Shown here piece by piece: positions 20,147 through 30,215 of a stretch of 64,000 nucleotides of DNA (the first letter of the stretch is position 1; each line of letters opens with the position of its first letter). Both the position numbers and the translations under genes were made by a program. Location of the stretch: positions 16,076 through 80,075 of the forward strand of contig CANBKJ010000002.1 in assembly GCA_947369165.1 (NCBI GenBank), given 5' to 3'. A model generated the notes under the pieces. The model worked only from the letters and a program-made list of their open reading frames with translations. It searched no databases and was not told the origin of the DNA. This DNA comes from an uncultured Lachnoclostridium sp. (GTDB lineage: Bacteria > Bacillota > Clostridia > Lachnospirales > Lachnospiraceae).

Positions 20147-22522
20147 ATGACGTGGCCTTTTGAAAATGATACCTGCACCATTGAAAAAAAGCTGGCGAAA
20201 AGAAGTCTGAAAAGCGAAAAACGCCGAAACATGATGGTGATGATCTCTGTTGCGCTGGCTGCATTTTTGGTTTGCTTTACAGGAATTGTATCTACCTCTG
20301 TAATGCAAATACAGCGCAATCAGGTTGTCGATACTTACGAGGTCGTTTGGCTGGGAATTGACGAAACCGATATAGAAACCTTAAAAGGGCTGCCGGAGTT
20401 TGCCCGTGTGGGCGGTTACTATGAGCTCGGGCAGGAACACTCTGAACAGGGCTATCATGCGTCCTATGTATATTGCGACGAGGAAATGATGTATATTGCC
20501 CGCGACCAGATGAATCTGCTGGAGGGCCGTGTGCCTGAAAAAGCGAACGAGGTTGTGGTAAGTGAATATTTTCTAGCCACTTATGGAAATAACGCCAAGA
20601 TTGGGGAAACTGTCATTTTACATACAGACAGCTTTCACGGAGAATATACCGTAACAGGCATTATGGACAGCGTGGGAGAAAAAGAGGCAAATACCTGCGC
20701 TATAATTCTTTCAAAGGCAGCACTGACTGAATGGACAGGTTTTGATTCGGCGGGGTATCGTGCCTATGTGCATTTTAAAAATGATACGCAACTGGATGAA
20801 GAAACCATGACAGCTTATTGCCGGGAAATTGCCAGCAACTATGATCTGCCTCCTGTGGGAATGAACAGCACCTATTTAACTTACTATTCCAGGTCGATAG
20901 ATTTTGCTGCTCTTGGCAGTGTCGCATTACTTGTTTTGGTTGGTGGATATATCGTCATTCAGAGTATCTTCCGTATCTCTATCAATGACAAGATAAAAAG
21001 CTATGGGCAGTTTCGTACCATTGGCACAACACAGAAACAAGTCAGACGGATTGTGAAGAAAGAGGGGCAGCGGCTCGGCAGTATCGGTATTGTGGCTGGT
21101 GTGATGTTAGGCGTATGCGGCGGATATATCCTGTTCCCCAAAGGTTTCAATGCTTTCTATTATGGGGGAGTCATTGTTTTAGCAGTGCTGATCTGCTGGT
21201 TTATGGTGTCCATTTCGATTCGGAAACCGATTAAAATTGCCTCAAACATTTCACCATTAGAAGCAGTACGCTTCTCCGCTGAACAGAAAACCATACACTG
21301 CCGGAAGAAAAATATCAAGCTCAACCCTGTTTCGATGGGCATTGCAAATTTCAAGCGTGACCGCAAAAAGACGATCAGCATTGTGGCCTCGTTAAGTTTA
21401 GGCGGTATTTTCCTTTTGATTATTGCATCTGCACTTTTGACAAGATCGCCGGAACAGTATGCACGGCAATTCTACCCGGATGGTGATTATAAAATCTATA
21501 TGGATTCAGATCAATCCGAAATAGAGCTGATGGCCGTAGGAAATCCCTTAAATGAAGAATTGAGGCTGGAAATCTTATCCATCGACGGCGTGACCGATGT
21601 AATTGAGAAAAGAGAAGCGATTCACGGAAAGGTTACAGCAGCAAATAGTAATTCCACAAGTGGAGCGTGTGATTTTCTTAACGAAGAAAATTACCATGAA
21701 GCCGAACACGCTTTAATTGCTGGTTCTCTGCCAACGGGTGAACATGAGGTTGTGATTGGGCAGCTTATTCAGGAATACCTCGGAGATATAGAAATTGGCA
21801 CAACACTTGAACTTTCTGTTGGGCAAGAGGTTGTCCCCATTACGGTATCTGGTATATTTGATACAAAGAAAGTTACAAACGGTCATGGGGCTTTAGCAAT
21901 GGATGCAACACAAATGTTCCTTTCCAGAGAATTTGCAGAGAAAGTCTTTCCTGAAATCGAGAACTTCAATTATTCATGGAGTATTGTAAGCGAACCTGAA
22001 AAAGCGCAAAGCGTAGAAAATGGACTACGCAATATCGTCGCAAACCACAGCAACATTTCTTTAGATGCTTTTAGCATACAGAAGGAGTATCAGGAAGCGC
22101 AAAGTTCAATTATATTTGGTGGTTTACAGGCACTTTCTTGGATGATCTTCCTGTTTGGTGTTATCAACCTTATTAACACCACACTCTCAAATCAGATTTC
22201 ACGCAAGAAGGAAAACAGCATTTTACGATCTGTCGGTTTAACCGGGAAACAGCTCTGTCAGATGAATGTTTACGAGGGGTTGTGTTATGCGTCCTCTGCT
22301 GCATTGGTAACCCTGATTGTTGGACTACCTATAGCAATCATCGTTAGTAGGAAGATAAGCACGGTGGCCTTTGCCGGTGAAATAGTTCCTTACCAGTTCC
22401 CGGTTTTAGAAATGGGACTGTTCATCCTGGTGCTGTTTGGGATGGAATTGATTCTGTCTGTGTGGACGGTGAACAGGCAGAAAAAGCAATCTCTGATCGA
22501 GCAAATGCGTTCAATAGAATGA
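20147..22522 (+). CDS. ABC transporter permease, FtsX-type (BceB-like)
   Basis: About 790 aa, two FtsX-like TM blocks around large extracytoplasmic regions; downstream of ATPase. Confidence 0.85.
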   Translation: MTWPFENDTCTIEKKLAKRSLKSEKRRNMMVMISVALAAFLVCFTGIVSTSVMQIQRNQVVDTYEVVWLGIDETDIETLKGLPEFARVGGYYELGQEHSEQGYHASYVYCDEEMMYIARDQMNLLEGRVPEKANEVVVSEYFLATYGNNAKIGETVILHTDSFHGEYTVTGIMDSVGEKEANTCAIILSKAALTEWTGFDSAGYRAYVHFKNDTQLDEETMTAYCREIASNYDLPPVGMNSTYLTYYSRSIDFAALGSVALLVLVGGYIVIQSIFRISINDKIKSYGQFRTIGTTQKQVRRIVKKEGQRLGSIGIVAGVMLGVCGGYILFPKGFNAFYYGGVIVLAVLICWFMVSISIRKPIKIASNISPLEAVRFSAEQKTIHCRKKNIKLNPVSMGIANFKRDRKKTISIVASLSLGGIFLLIIASALLTRSPEQYARQFYPDGDYKIYMDSDQSEIELMAVGNPLNEELRLEILSIDGVTDVIEKREAIHGKVTAANSNSTSGACDFLNEENYHEAEHALIAGSLPTGEHEVVIGQLIQEYLGDIEIGTTLELSVGQEVVPITVSGIFDTKKVTNGHGALAMDATQMFLSREFAEKVFPEIENFNYSWSIVSEPEKAQSVENGLRNIVANHSNISLDAFSIQKEYQEAQSSIIFGGLQALSWMIFLFGVINLINTTLSNQISRKKENSILRSVGLTGKQLCQMNVYEGLCYASSAALVTLIVGLPIAIIVSRKISTVAFAGEIVPYQFPVLEMGLFILVLFGMELILSVWTVNRQKKQSLIEQMRSIE

Positions 22523-22560
22523 GCTCGAACCCATGCAGGATAAGCTGGTGGAGTACGCCT

Positions 22561-22582
22561 AGCTCGATGGCGCCATCGAGCT
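22561..22582. repeat. Perfect 22-bp palindrome
   Basis: agctcgatggcgccatcgagct equals its own reverse complement. Confidence 0.85.
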
Positions 22583-22740
22583 ACAAGGAGTTGTCCGATG
22601 AACCATCGGAGTTGATTTGTATTGGGATATAGGCATAGTTACTATCAGACAATAGTTCTACTTGTCCTTCGATTAAAAGAATGATACAATAGAATAAAGC
22701 AACAGAAAATGGAAGAATTGTTATTTCTGGAGGTGACTAT

Positions 22741-22995
22741 ATGGCACGGAGATGTAGTGTCGAGAGGGCAAATCAGCAGATTGGCAGCTTTGCCAGTGCC
22801 AGGAAAAATCTGATCATACAGTATCAGGGGCGGGAACGCTCGGAAAAGCATTTGCTTGACCTGATCTATCAGGATATTCTGGACCGGGGTGTGCAGGAGA
22901 CAGAGATTGAGGACATAGACATTTATGTAAAGCCAGAGGATCAGGCAGTATTTTACGTAATAAATAAAATGATAGAAGGGCAGATTGCTTTTTAA
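22741..22995 (+). CDS. Small conserved protein, DUF6465-like
   Basis: C-terminal DIDIYVKPEDQAVFYVINKMIEGQIAF; ggaggtgact RBS. Confidence 0.55.
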   Translation: MARRCSVERANQQIGSFASARKNLIIQYQGRERSEKHLLDLIYQDILDRGVQETEIEDIDIYVKPEDQAVFYVINKMIEGQIAF

Positions 22996-23028
22996 TCTAT
23001 GCTTAAATGCAAAAGATGGAGGAGAACT

Positions 23029-23808
23029 ATGGCAGTAACATATGTGATCGCAAACCAAAAAGGCGGGATAGGGAAGACAACGACAGCGACGACGCTGGCA
23101 GGGATTCTAGGGACGAAGGGAAAAACATTATTGATCGATGCCGATCCCCAGGGGAACAGCACAAGCACCTATCAGGCTCTGATTGAAGATCAGGCTACGC
23201 TGTATGATGTGATGGTTGACTCTGATGCCTTGCCGATCGAAGAAGCGATCCAGCACATGCCCAATGGAGATATTGTGGCGTCAGACCCATTGCTTGCCAA
23301 AGCTGGGAAAATGCTGGATGGAAACGTGGAGGGACTTTACCGGCTGCAGGATGCGCTGGAATTATTAGAGGGATACGATTATATCGTGATTGACACAGCG
23401 CCATCATTAGATGTCGTATTATATAACTGTCTGATCGCGGCAGACCGGGTGATTATCCCGGTGACAGCGGATGCTTATGCGATGCAGGGATTATCCAAAT
23501 TAAATGAGACCATCAAGGCGGTACAGAAACGCCAAAATCCCAAATTGGAGATCGCAGGACTTTTGCTGGTAAAATATGCAGGGCGTTCCAATCTTGAAAA
23601 AAATGTAAAAGAAGAGATTCAGCAAGTCGCAGACCAGATCGGAACCAGACTCTTTCCAACCGCGGTGCGCGAGTGCGTGAAGACAAAGGAAGCACAGATG
23701 AATAAGAAACTGTTGATCGATTATGCTCCGAACTGTACCACGATGCAGGATTACCGGGAATTTGTGGAGGAGCTGCTGGCAGGTGAGGATGGAAGTGCCC
23801 GTGCCTGA
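23029..23808 (+). CDS. ParA/Soj-family ATPase
   Basis: ANQKGGIGKTTTATTLAGIL deviant Walker A; LLIDADPQGNSTS. Confidence 0.92.
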   Translation: MAVTYVIANQKGGIGKTTTATTLAGILGTKGKTLLIDADPQGNSTSTYQALIEDQATLYDVMVDSDALPIEEAIQHMPNGDIVASDPLLAKAGKMLDGNVEGLYRLQDALELLEGYDYIVIDTAPSLDVVLYNCLIAADRVIIPVTADAYAMQGLSKLNETIKAVQKRQNPKLEIAGLLLVKYAGRSNLEKNVKEEIQQVADQIGTRLFPTAVRECVKTKEAQMNKKLLIDYAPNCTTMQDYREFVEELLAGEDGSARA

Positions 23809-23867
23809 GACATACGATTGCAGGCAATTTACAGTTGACAATCCGCATCCAAATGATTATAATAGCC

Positions 23868-24155
23868 ATAACACGTTGAAGAGACGAGTAAAATGCGGTA
23901 ACATGACAGAGAAGGGTGTCGGAATGCAGGCGGTTTTAAAGTGACCAAAGGCATCGGGCTGGAAGCACCCCCATGGGAAACATTTGAAAACTACCTCTGA
24001 GTGGCCCTCATCCGGTCCGGTGACTCCGTTATCGTCAAATGAAGCCGGGTATCCTTCGGGTGAAGAGATGCCAATTAGGGTGGAACCGCGGGAATTAACA
24101 GATGATTATGCCCCGTCCCTGTAAACAAAAACTGTTTGCCGGGACGGGGCTTCGT
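23868..24155 (+). ncRNA. T-box leader of thrS
   Basis: T-box agggtggaaccgcg at 24077-24090; terminator stem gccccgtccc/gggacggggc 24110-24150; candidate ACC (Thr) specifier at 23944-23946; thrS follows. Confidence 0.88.
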
Positions 24156-24279
24156 GCGTGTAAACAACAAGATACGCATCTCCCCTGGAGACAGCCGATT
24201 TCATGCCTGCATGTAAAAATAGCTGCATCTGGGAGGAATATGTGACGACTTAAATGAATGGGAAAGGAATGGAATAAAC

Positions 24280-26259
24280 ATGAAAGTATTATTAAAAGAT
24301 GGTTCCAGCAAAGAATATGCGGATCCAATGGCGATCATTGATATTGCGAAGGACATCAGCGAAGGGCTTGCCAGAGTGGCCTGTGTGGCAGAGCTGGATG
24401 GTGAGACGGTGGATCTTCGTACGGTGGTGGACGGAGAGCATGAGTTAAATATACTAACTTTTGACAGCGAGGAAGGAAAGGCGGCCTATCGGCACACCGC
24501 TTCCCATGTGCTGGCGCAGGCAGTCAAGCGTCTGTACCCGGAGGCAAAATGTGCCATCGGTCCTTCGATCGCCGATGGATTTTACTATGATTTTGATATG
24601 GAGTCATTGGACAGGGAAGCCCTGGATAAAATAGAAAAAGAGATGAAAAAGATCGTGAAGGAGGGGGCAGAGCTTGAGCGTTTTACCCTTCCGAGACAGG
24701 AAGCGATCGAATTGATGAAAAAGCGGGAAGAGCCATATAAAGTAGAACTGATCGAAGATCTTCCAGAAGACGCACAGATCTCCTTCTACCAGCAGGGCGA
24801 ATATATCGACCTGTGCGCCGGTCCACATCTGATGAGTACAAAGCCATTAAAAGCAATGAAATTGATCTCGTCCTCTGGAGCATACTGGAGAGGAAATGAA
24901 AAAAATAAGATGCTGACCCGCGTATATGGTACGGCATTTACCAAAAAGGCAGACCTGGATGCCCATATGGAACATCTGGCGGACATTAAAAAACGGGATC
25001 ACAATAAACTGGGCCGGGAGATGGAGCTCTTCACCACGGTGGATGTGATCGGACAGGGACTTCCTCTGATCATGCCAAACGGAGCGAAAATGATCATGAA
25101 GCTTCAGCGCTGGATCGAGGATCTGGAGGATAAAGAGTGGGGCTATATCCGGACAAAGACACCGCTTATGGCAAAGAGCGATCTGTATAAGATTTCCGGG
25201 CACTGGGACCACTATACCGATGGAATGTTTGTGCTGGGAGATGAGGAAAAAGACAAAGAAGTTTTTGCACTGCGGCCTATGACCTGTCCCTTCCAGTATT
25301 ATGTGTTCAAAGCCAGCCAGAAATCCTATCGTGACCTGCCATGCCGTTATGGCGAGACTTCTACCCTGTTTCGGAATGAAGAGTCGGGAGAGATGCACGG
25401 TCTCACCCGTGTAAGACAGTTCACGATCTCCGAGGGACATCTGGTGGTGCGTCCTGATCAGATGGTGGAGGAATTCAAAGGTTGTATCGCATTGGCACAG
25501 TACTGTCTTCAGACCCTTGGTCTGGAAGAGGATGTGACCTATCATCTGTCCAAATGGGATCCGGAGAATAAAGAAAAATATATAGGTGAGGCAGAAGTCT
25601 GGGAGGAGACGGAACAGCATATCCGCAATATTCTTAAGGAACTGAACATTCCTTTTACCGAGGACGTGGGCGAAGCTGCCTTTTATGGTCCGAAGGTAGA
25701 TATCAATGCGAAAAACGTCTATGGCAAAGAGGATACCATGATTACCATTCAGTGGGATGCCCTGCTGGCAGAGCAGTTTGACATGTACTATATCGATGAA
25801 AATGGGGAAAAGGTACGTCCCTATATCATCCACAGGACTTCCCTTGGGTGCTATGAGAGAACACTGGCATGGCTGATCGAAAAATATGCAGGTTTGTTCC
25901 CGACATGGCTGTGTCCGGAGCAGGTTCGTGTCCTTCCTATATCAGAAAAATATTCTGAGTATGCGGAACAGGTAAAGGCGGAACTGGATAAGAATGGTGT
26001 GGATGCCACAGTGGACAGCCGTTCGGAAAAGATCGGGTTTAAGATCCGTGAGGCGAGACTCAAAAAGATTCCTTATATGCTGATCGTTGGCCAGAAGGAA
26101 CAGGAAGAAAACCTGGTATCTTTGCGGAGCCGTTATAAGGGGGATGAAGGTCAGGTAGCGCTTTCTGATTTCATTCAGGATATCGTAGAAGAGATCCGAA
26201 CCAAAGAGATCCGAAAGATTGAAGTAGAGGAACAGCCTTCGGAGGGAAAGAAAGGTTGA
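24280..26259 (+). CDS. thrS: Threonyl-tRNA synthetase
   Basis: TGS-like N-terminus, RHTASHVLAQAVKRLYP, MTCPFQYYVFK, class II synthetase motifs. Confidence 0.96.
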   Translation: MKVLLKDGSSKEYADPMAIIDIAKDISEGLARVACVAELDGETVDLRTVVDGEHELNILTFDSEEGKAAYRHTASHVLAQAVKRLYPEAKCAIGPSIADGFYYDFDMESLDREALDKIEKEMKKIVKEGAELERFTLPRQEAIELMKKREEPYKVELIEDLPEDAQISFYQQGEYIDLCAGPHLMSTKPLKAMKLISSSGAYWRGNEKNKMLTRVYGTAFTKKADLDAHMEHLADIKKRDHNKLGREMELFTTVDVIGQGLPLIMPNGAKMIMKLQRWIEDLEDKEWGYIRTKTPLMAKSDLYKISGHWDHYTDGMFVLGDEEKDKEVFALRPMTCPFQYYVFKASQKSYRDLPCRYGETSTLFRNEESGEMHGLTRVRQFTISEGHLVVRPDQMVEEFKGCIALAQYCLQTLGLEEDVTYHLSKWDPENKEKYIGEAEVWEETEQHIRNILKELNIPFTEDVGEAAFYGPKVDINAKNVYGKEDTMITIQWDALLAEQFDMYYIDENGEKVRPYIIHRTSLGCYERTLAWLIEKYAGLFPTWLCPEQVRVLPISEKYSEYAEQVKAELDKNGVDATVDSRSEKIGFKIREARLKKIPYMLIVGQKEQEENLVSLRSRYKGDEGQVALSDFIQDIVEEIRTKEIRKIEVEEQPSEGKKG

Positions 26260-26287
26260 AAACCTTCGGTTGAAAAGGAGACGAGTC

Positions 26288-26632
26288 ATGGAAACAAACA
26301 ATAGACCGAACACAAAGGCGATTGCGTCCCTGGTAATATCCTGCATATCGGTGTTGAATTGCTGCCTGTGGCAGTTAGCGATACTGTGTGCTGTGGTAGG
26401 GATCGTACTTGGGATCATCGCACTGCGGGAAGAGAACCAGAGACAGAAGGATCTGGCGGTTGCCGGTATTGTAGTGGGAGCAGTGGGGCTGACACTGAGT
26501 ATAACCCTGGTTGTGATCAGTATCATGTTATATTCAGAAGGAGGCGGCGTGAATCCGGGAACTGTCCCAGCCGGAAAAGATACAGTAATGGCAGCATTTT
26601 ATATCTGGGGACAAAAAATCTTTTGTCCCTGA
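26288..26632 (+). CDS. DUF4190-like small membrane protein
   Basis: Two hydrophobic helices, NTKAIASLVISCISVLNCCLW...GIVLGIIAL. Confidence 0.65.
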   Translation: METNNRPNTKAIASLVISCISVLNCCLWQLAILCAVVGIVLGIIALREENQRQKDLAVAGIVVGAVGLTLSITLVVISIMLYSEGGGVNPGTVPAGKDTVMAAFYIWGQKIFCP

Positions 26633-26658
26633 ACATAACGGAAAAGGAGTAGAGATAA

Positions 26659-27024
26659 ATGGAAGAGAATGCAAAAAAAGGACTGGGTATTGCAGCAGTC
26701 ATATTGGGGGGATTTTCCATCCTCTGCTGTACCTGTCTGGGATTTGGAATGATACCGGCGATCGTAGGTATGATTTTTTCGATTATATGTATTGTAAAGG
26801 GGACTGGTTCCGGCAAAACGCTGGGAATCGTCGGAATTATCCTGAATGGGATCGGAATCCTGTTAGGGGTCTATATATTGTTCAGCCTGGCTATGATGAT
26901 CGATTGGAACAATGTAATGGATCCTCAGATCTGGGATCAGTTGGATCAGATTGACCCCAATGACCAGAATCAGGTCAGGGACTGGATGCAGCAGTTTTTC
27001 CGAATGGACATCAGTTATTATTGA
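26659..27024 (+). CDS. DUF4190-like small membrane protein
   Basis: LGIAAVILGGFSILCCTCLGFGMIPAIVGMIFSIICIVKGTGSGKTLGIVGIILNGIGILLG. Confidence 0.65.
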   Translation: MEENAKKGLGIAAVILGGFSILCCTCLGFGMIPAIVGMIFSIICIVKGTGSGKTLGIVGIILNGIGILLGVYILFSLAMMIDWNNVMDPQIWDQLDQIDPNDQNQVRDWMQQFFRMDISYY

Positions 27025-27033
27025 TTAATGCAG

Positions 27034-27495
27034 TCAGCACATTAGCAGTAATAAGTTCTTAATCATCCATTGTAATAGTATGATGACAATGCCGAAGTAA
27101 ACATAACTGATACGAAAAGAAAGTCCTCTTGCAAAAGGAGATCTGCAGGGGGCTTTTTTTTTCCAGATACAGATTTTTTGCAGTGTATGGCTTGCCATAT
27201 ACAGGACATACATCACAAAACAGTAAAATACAAATGGATGATAGACAAAGCAGGAGATGAAATCCCCCTGTAACAGTGATGTAAAGGCGCGGGTTCCCCC
27301 GCAGCCGGGACAGTAAAGACCGGTGATCCGGTGAAACAGGCAGGGGTAAAGTAACTGTGAAAAATTTATCACTTCCCAATTTTGCAAAATAGAAATAATA
27401 ATACCTGCCATAAACAAAAAAATGCCAAGACGGTATAAAACTTTATCTGTCAGAGAGATCACCTGCTTTCCGCACAAACCAAGTTGCACAGGCAA
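27034..27495 (-). CDS. DUF2752-family membrane protein
   Basis: CPGCGGTRAFTSLLQGDF motif and TM segments; true start may be internal. Confidence 0.7.
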   Translation of the reverse strand: MPVQLGLCGKQVISLTDKVLYRLGIFLFMAGIIISILQNWEVINFSQLLYPCLFHRITGLYCPGCGGTRAFTSLLQGDFISCFVYHPFVFYCFVMYVLYMASHTLQKICIWKKKAPCRSPFARGLSFRISYVYFGIVIILLQWMIKNLLLLMC

Positions 27496-27682
27496 CTTGC
27501 TAATAACTTAGTCAGAAGTTATTTTAACACATCAAAACGGGGTTGACAATGTAGTTTATGAGGGGATTTTTGCTATTTTTTGGAGTAATATTTCTTGACA
27601 ACATAAGTAAATTATGATCTAATAATGTATGTAAATTGTTTGAAAAAACAAAAGATAAAGAATAAATTAGGAGGAAGAAAAA

Positions 27683-28006
27683 ATGAATTCAAAGTACAAA
27701 AGATTATGTGAGAGATTAGCAGTTGTAGTTTTGGTGTTGGGAATTATTGGTTCGATATTTCTTGCTGCAAAATATGGGGAAGTTAAAGAGGTGTCTTATT
27801 CCCGATATTATGGTGTATCAGGGGAGGCAAAACGGGATGTTGCTTTGACACTTTCCATTTTAGTTTCAAGTATTTTCAGCACGGGTGTTTTGTATGCGAT
27901 TCTAGCAGGCTTAGGTGAAGCTTTGGAATATTTGGAGAGGTTGTCTAAAAAAGAAGAAGAGAGTAGTACTAGTATTTTTGAACAGTCAAAATTACCACCG
28001 TTATAA
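27683..28006 (+). CDS. Small membrane protein of unknown function
   Basis: Two hydrophobic segments; aggagga RBS. Confidence 0.55.
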   Translation: MNSKYKRLCERLAVVVLVLGIIGSIFLAAKYGEVKEVSYSRYYGVSGEAKRDVALTLSILVSSIFSTGVLYAILAGLGEALEYLERLSKKEEESSTSIFEQSKLPPL

Positions 28007-28023
28007 AAAAGAGGTCAGGCAGG

Positions 28024-30000
28024 ATGAAAGAACGCTATCGAAGAATACTAAGTATAGATGAAATGTATTACCAGGAGGAATCACCGTTACTTCTTAAGAA
28101 AGCAGCCTTATTATTTGATGAACAAAAGGAAATTAATATTTTTCAAGGCAAGTTTACGAATGTACAAAGTCTCCCAATAGCGGCTGTATATGTGGATATT
28201 ACTTGTTATGATATTTCCGGAAAAGAGCTCGGCATTGTTCAAGGAATTTATCTTGACATGAATATTCATCAAAACTCATCTTTTGGAACAGATATTCCAG
28301 TAGAAATTCCATATGCAGATGCGAGAAAATTTGCTTTTGCAATAACGAAAACAGCGTATACAAATGGGACAATAAGTGATCAGAATGTTTCATTACATAG
28401 TATTCCTAAAATTGAAAGATTAATTATAGACAGTCCAGATATGGAACAATATATTCGTGAAATCAGTCTTTTAAATTCAAGGGTGAAATGCAAAAATTTG
28501 TTGGTGGAAAATGAAGAATACTGGATATGTCCTTGTGGTATTTTGAATGCTAAAAGAGGTAAAACATGCCGCAAATGTGGTTTGAATATTGATGAATTAA
28601 CGAAATTATCTGATAAATCATATTTGAATCAGAGGTACATGGAATATGAAGAAGAAATACGAAGAAAAGAGGAAATAGAGAAACAACAGGAAGAAGAAAG
28701 ACGCAGGGATAAACATAACCAGAACATAAAACGGGTTAAGTTATTTTCCATCTGTGTATTAATTTTAATCTGTGTATTTTTGTTGGCAAAATATGTGGTT
28801 TTGCCTCGATACTACAGTGGTGAGGCCCAGAGATATTTAAATGAAAAGGATTTTGATTCTGCTGAAAAAACCTATCAGAAGATAACAGGCTCATTACGAA
28901 CATCTAGAGAATTAGAAGGATATTATGATTACTGCATTAAGTTTCTGAATGAAAATGATATTGAAAGTGCAGAAACATGTTACGGGAAAATCCAGAACAC
29001 AGAGGAAGCAAAAGGTAATGAATTAAATGAACTGTGGAAAAAAGCATGTATAGATGAAGCAAATAATAGTAACCAGGATAATATGCTTTTATGTTATTCC
29101 AATATTAAAAATCAAGACATAATAGAAAGCAAGGAATTAAATGACACTTTGCTGCAATGTGGTAAAAAATTATTAATTAATTTGGATTTTGAAAACGCAA
29201 AAGAGTTATATTTATCGAAAGTTGTAGATAAATACTCTGCTTCCATAGAAAATGTGTACTATGAAAGTGCATTATGTTTGATTGAAGAAGGAAATTACAT
29301 AGAGGCTGTTGAACATTGCTATGAGCATATTTCCTCTGCACATATATCTGAATTAAGCAGTGATTTAAAAAAGGCATACTTACTTTCTATTGACAAAAAA
29401 TATACAGACGTCAATAACTTTAGCGAAATACAGGAATATTTATTGAAAGAAGATGTATCTTCAATTCAAAAGGCCTTGTATACAAAAGGCAAAAAGAATT
29501 TGAGGAATAATGAATATAGTGCTTTTTCTGATTACTGTTTTGCTCAATTGAAGAATTACAAAGATTCAGCAAAGTATCGTAAGTTTTTGGAAATTGTTAA
29601 ATCGGGTGATATCCGAGGCGTTTATAAAAAACTACAAAAGCTGAATAGCGGAATTGCAAAAAGGTATCTCAGAGAAAATATAGAAATGAAGGAATATAAA
29701 GAATCCCTGAAGGAAATCATAGGCTCCTGGAAAGGAAACGGTTCAGGATATGATTATTATGTTACCATCTCCGAATCAAAGGTTACCTATAAAAGGTATT
29801 ATGATGATAAGCCTGTATGGGGAATAGTAGATCCACGGGCAGGAGAATTGAGAGATTCTGATAGTTATAAACTTGAATATTCTTCTTACTATGGGTGGTA
29901 TTATACTCGGTTTGGAAAAAATTTGAAAATAAAACGTACCGGAAATGTACTTAAATTTGAGTTTTATGATGTGTGGAAAAGAACAATAAAAATGCATTAA
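28024..30000 (+). CDS. Zinc-ribbon, single-TM protein with TPR-like C-terminal repeats
   Basis: CPCGILNAKRGKTCRKCG; TM LFSICVLILICVFLLAKYVV; repeated Y/F-x-A-E/A-x-x-x-Y helical units. Confidence 0.65.
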   Translation: MKERYRRILSIDEMYYQEESPLLLKKAALLFDEQKEINIFQGKFTNVQSLPIAAVYVDITCYDISGKELGIVQGIYLDMNIHQNSSFGTDIPVEIPYADARKFAFAITKTAYTNGTISDQNVSLHSIPKIERLIIDSPDMEQYIREISLLNSRVKCKNLLVENEEYWICPCGILNAKRGKTCRKCGLNIDELTKLSDKSYLNQRYMEYEEEIRRKEEIEKQQEEERRRDKHNQNIKRVKLFSICVLILICVFLLAKYVVLPRYYSGEAQRYLNEKDFDSAEKTYQKITGSLRTSRELEGYYDYCIKFLNENDIESAETCYGKIQNTEEAKGNELNELWKKACIDEANNSNQDNMLLCYSNIKNQDIIESKELNDTLLQCGKKLLINLDFENAKELYLSKVVDKYSASIENVYYESALCLIEEGNYIEAVEHCYEHISSAHISELSSDLKKAYLLSIDKKYTDVNNFSEIQEYLLKEDVSSIQKALYTKGKKNLRNNEYSAFSDYCFAQLKNYKDSAKYRKFLEIVKSGDIRGVYKKLQKLNSGIAKRYLRENIEMKEYKESLKEIIGSWKGNGSGYDYYVTISESKVTYKRYYDDKPVWGIVDPRAGELRDSDSYKLEYSSYYGWYYTRFGKNLKIKRTGNVLKFEFYDVWKRTIKMH

Positions 30001-30024
30001 TCGGAAATTTATAATGAAAAAAAC

Positions 30025-30054
30025 TTGACACATTACGCTCCTCTATGGTAAAAT
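30025..30054 (+). promoter_or_regulatory. Sigma-A-type promoter for infC operon
   Basis: ttgaca-N18-taaaat. Confidence 0.75.
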
Positions 30055-30055
30055 A

Positions 30056-30198
30056 GCAAAGGTGCAAAAAGCAGAGTTATCCACTCTCACCTTGCCGCCA
30101 TATGAGGAGCGCGCAATGGTCAACCATTTTTTCAAAATGAAAGAATACTGAATTTATGTGGATAGCTGGCTTTAAAAACAGTTATCTTTTTTTATTAC
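30056..30198 (+). ncRNA. L20-type autoregulatory leader upstream of infC-rpmI-rplT
   Basis: gttatccac (about 30075) can pair with gtggatagc (about 30157); terminator-like gatagctg...cagttatc followed by a T run. Confidence 0.6.
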
Positions 30199-30215
30199 AT
30201 TTGGAGGTGCAGGTT

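Noticed and set aside
24847-25833. 328-aa minus-strand ORF
   Set aside because: Antisense of thrS; a shadow ORF from codon bias.
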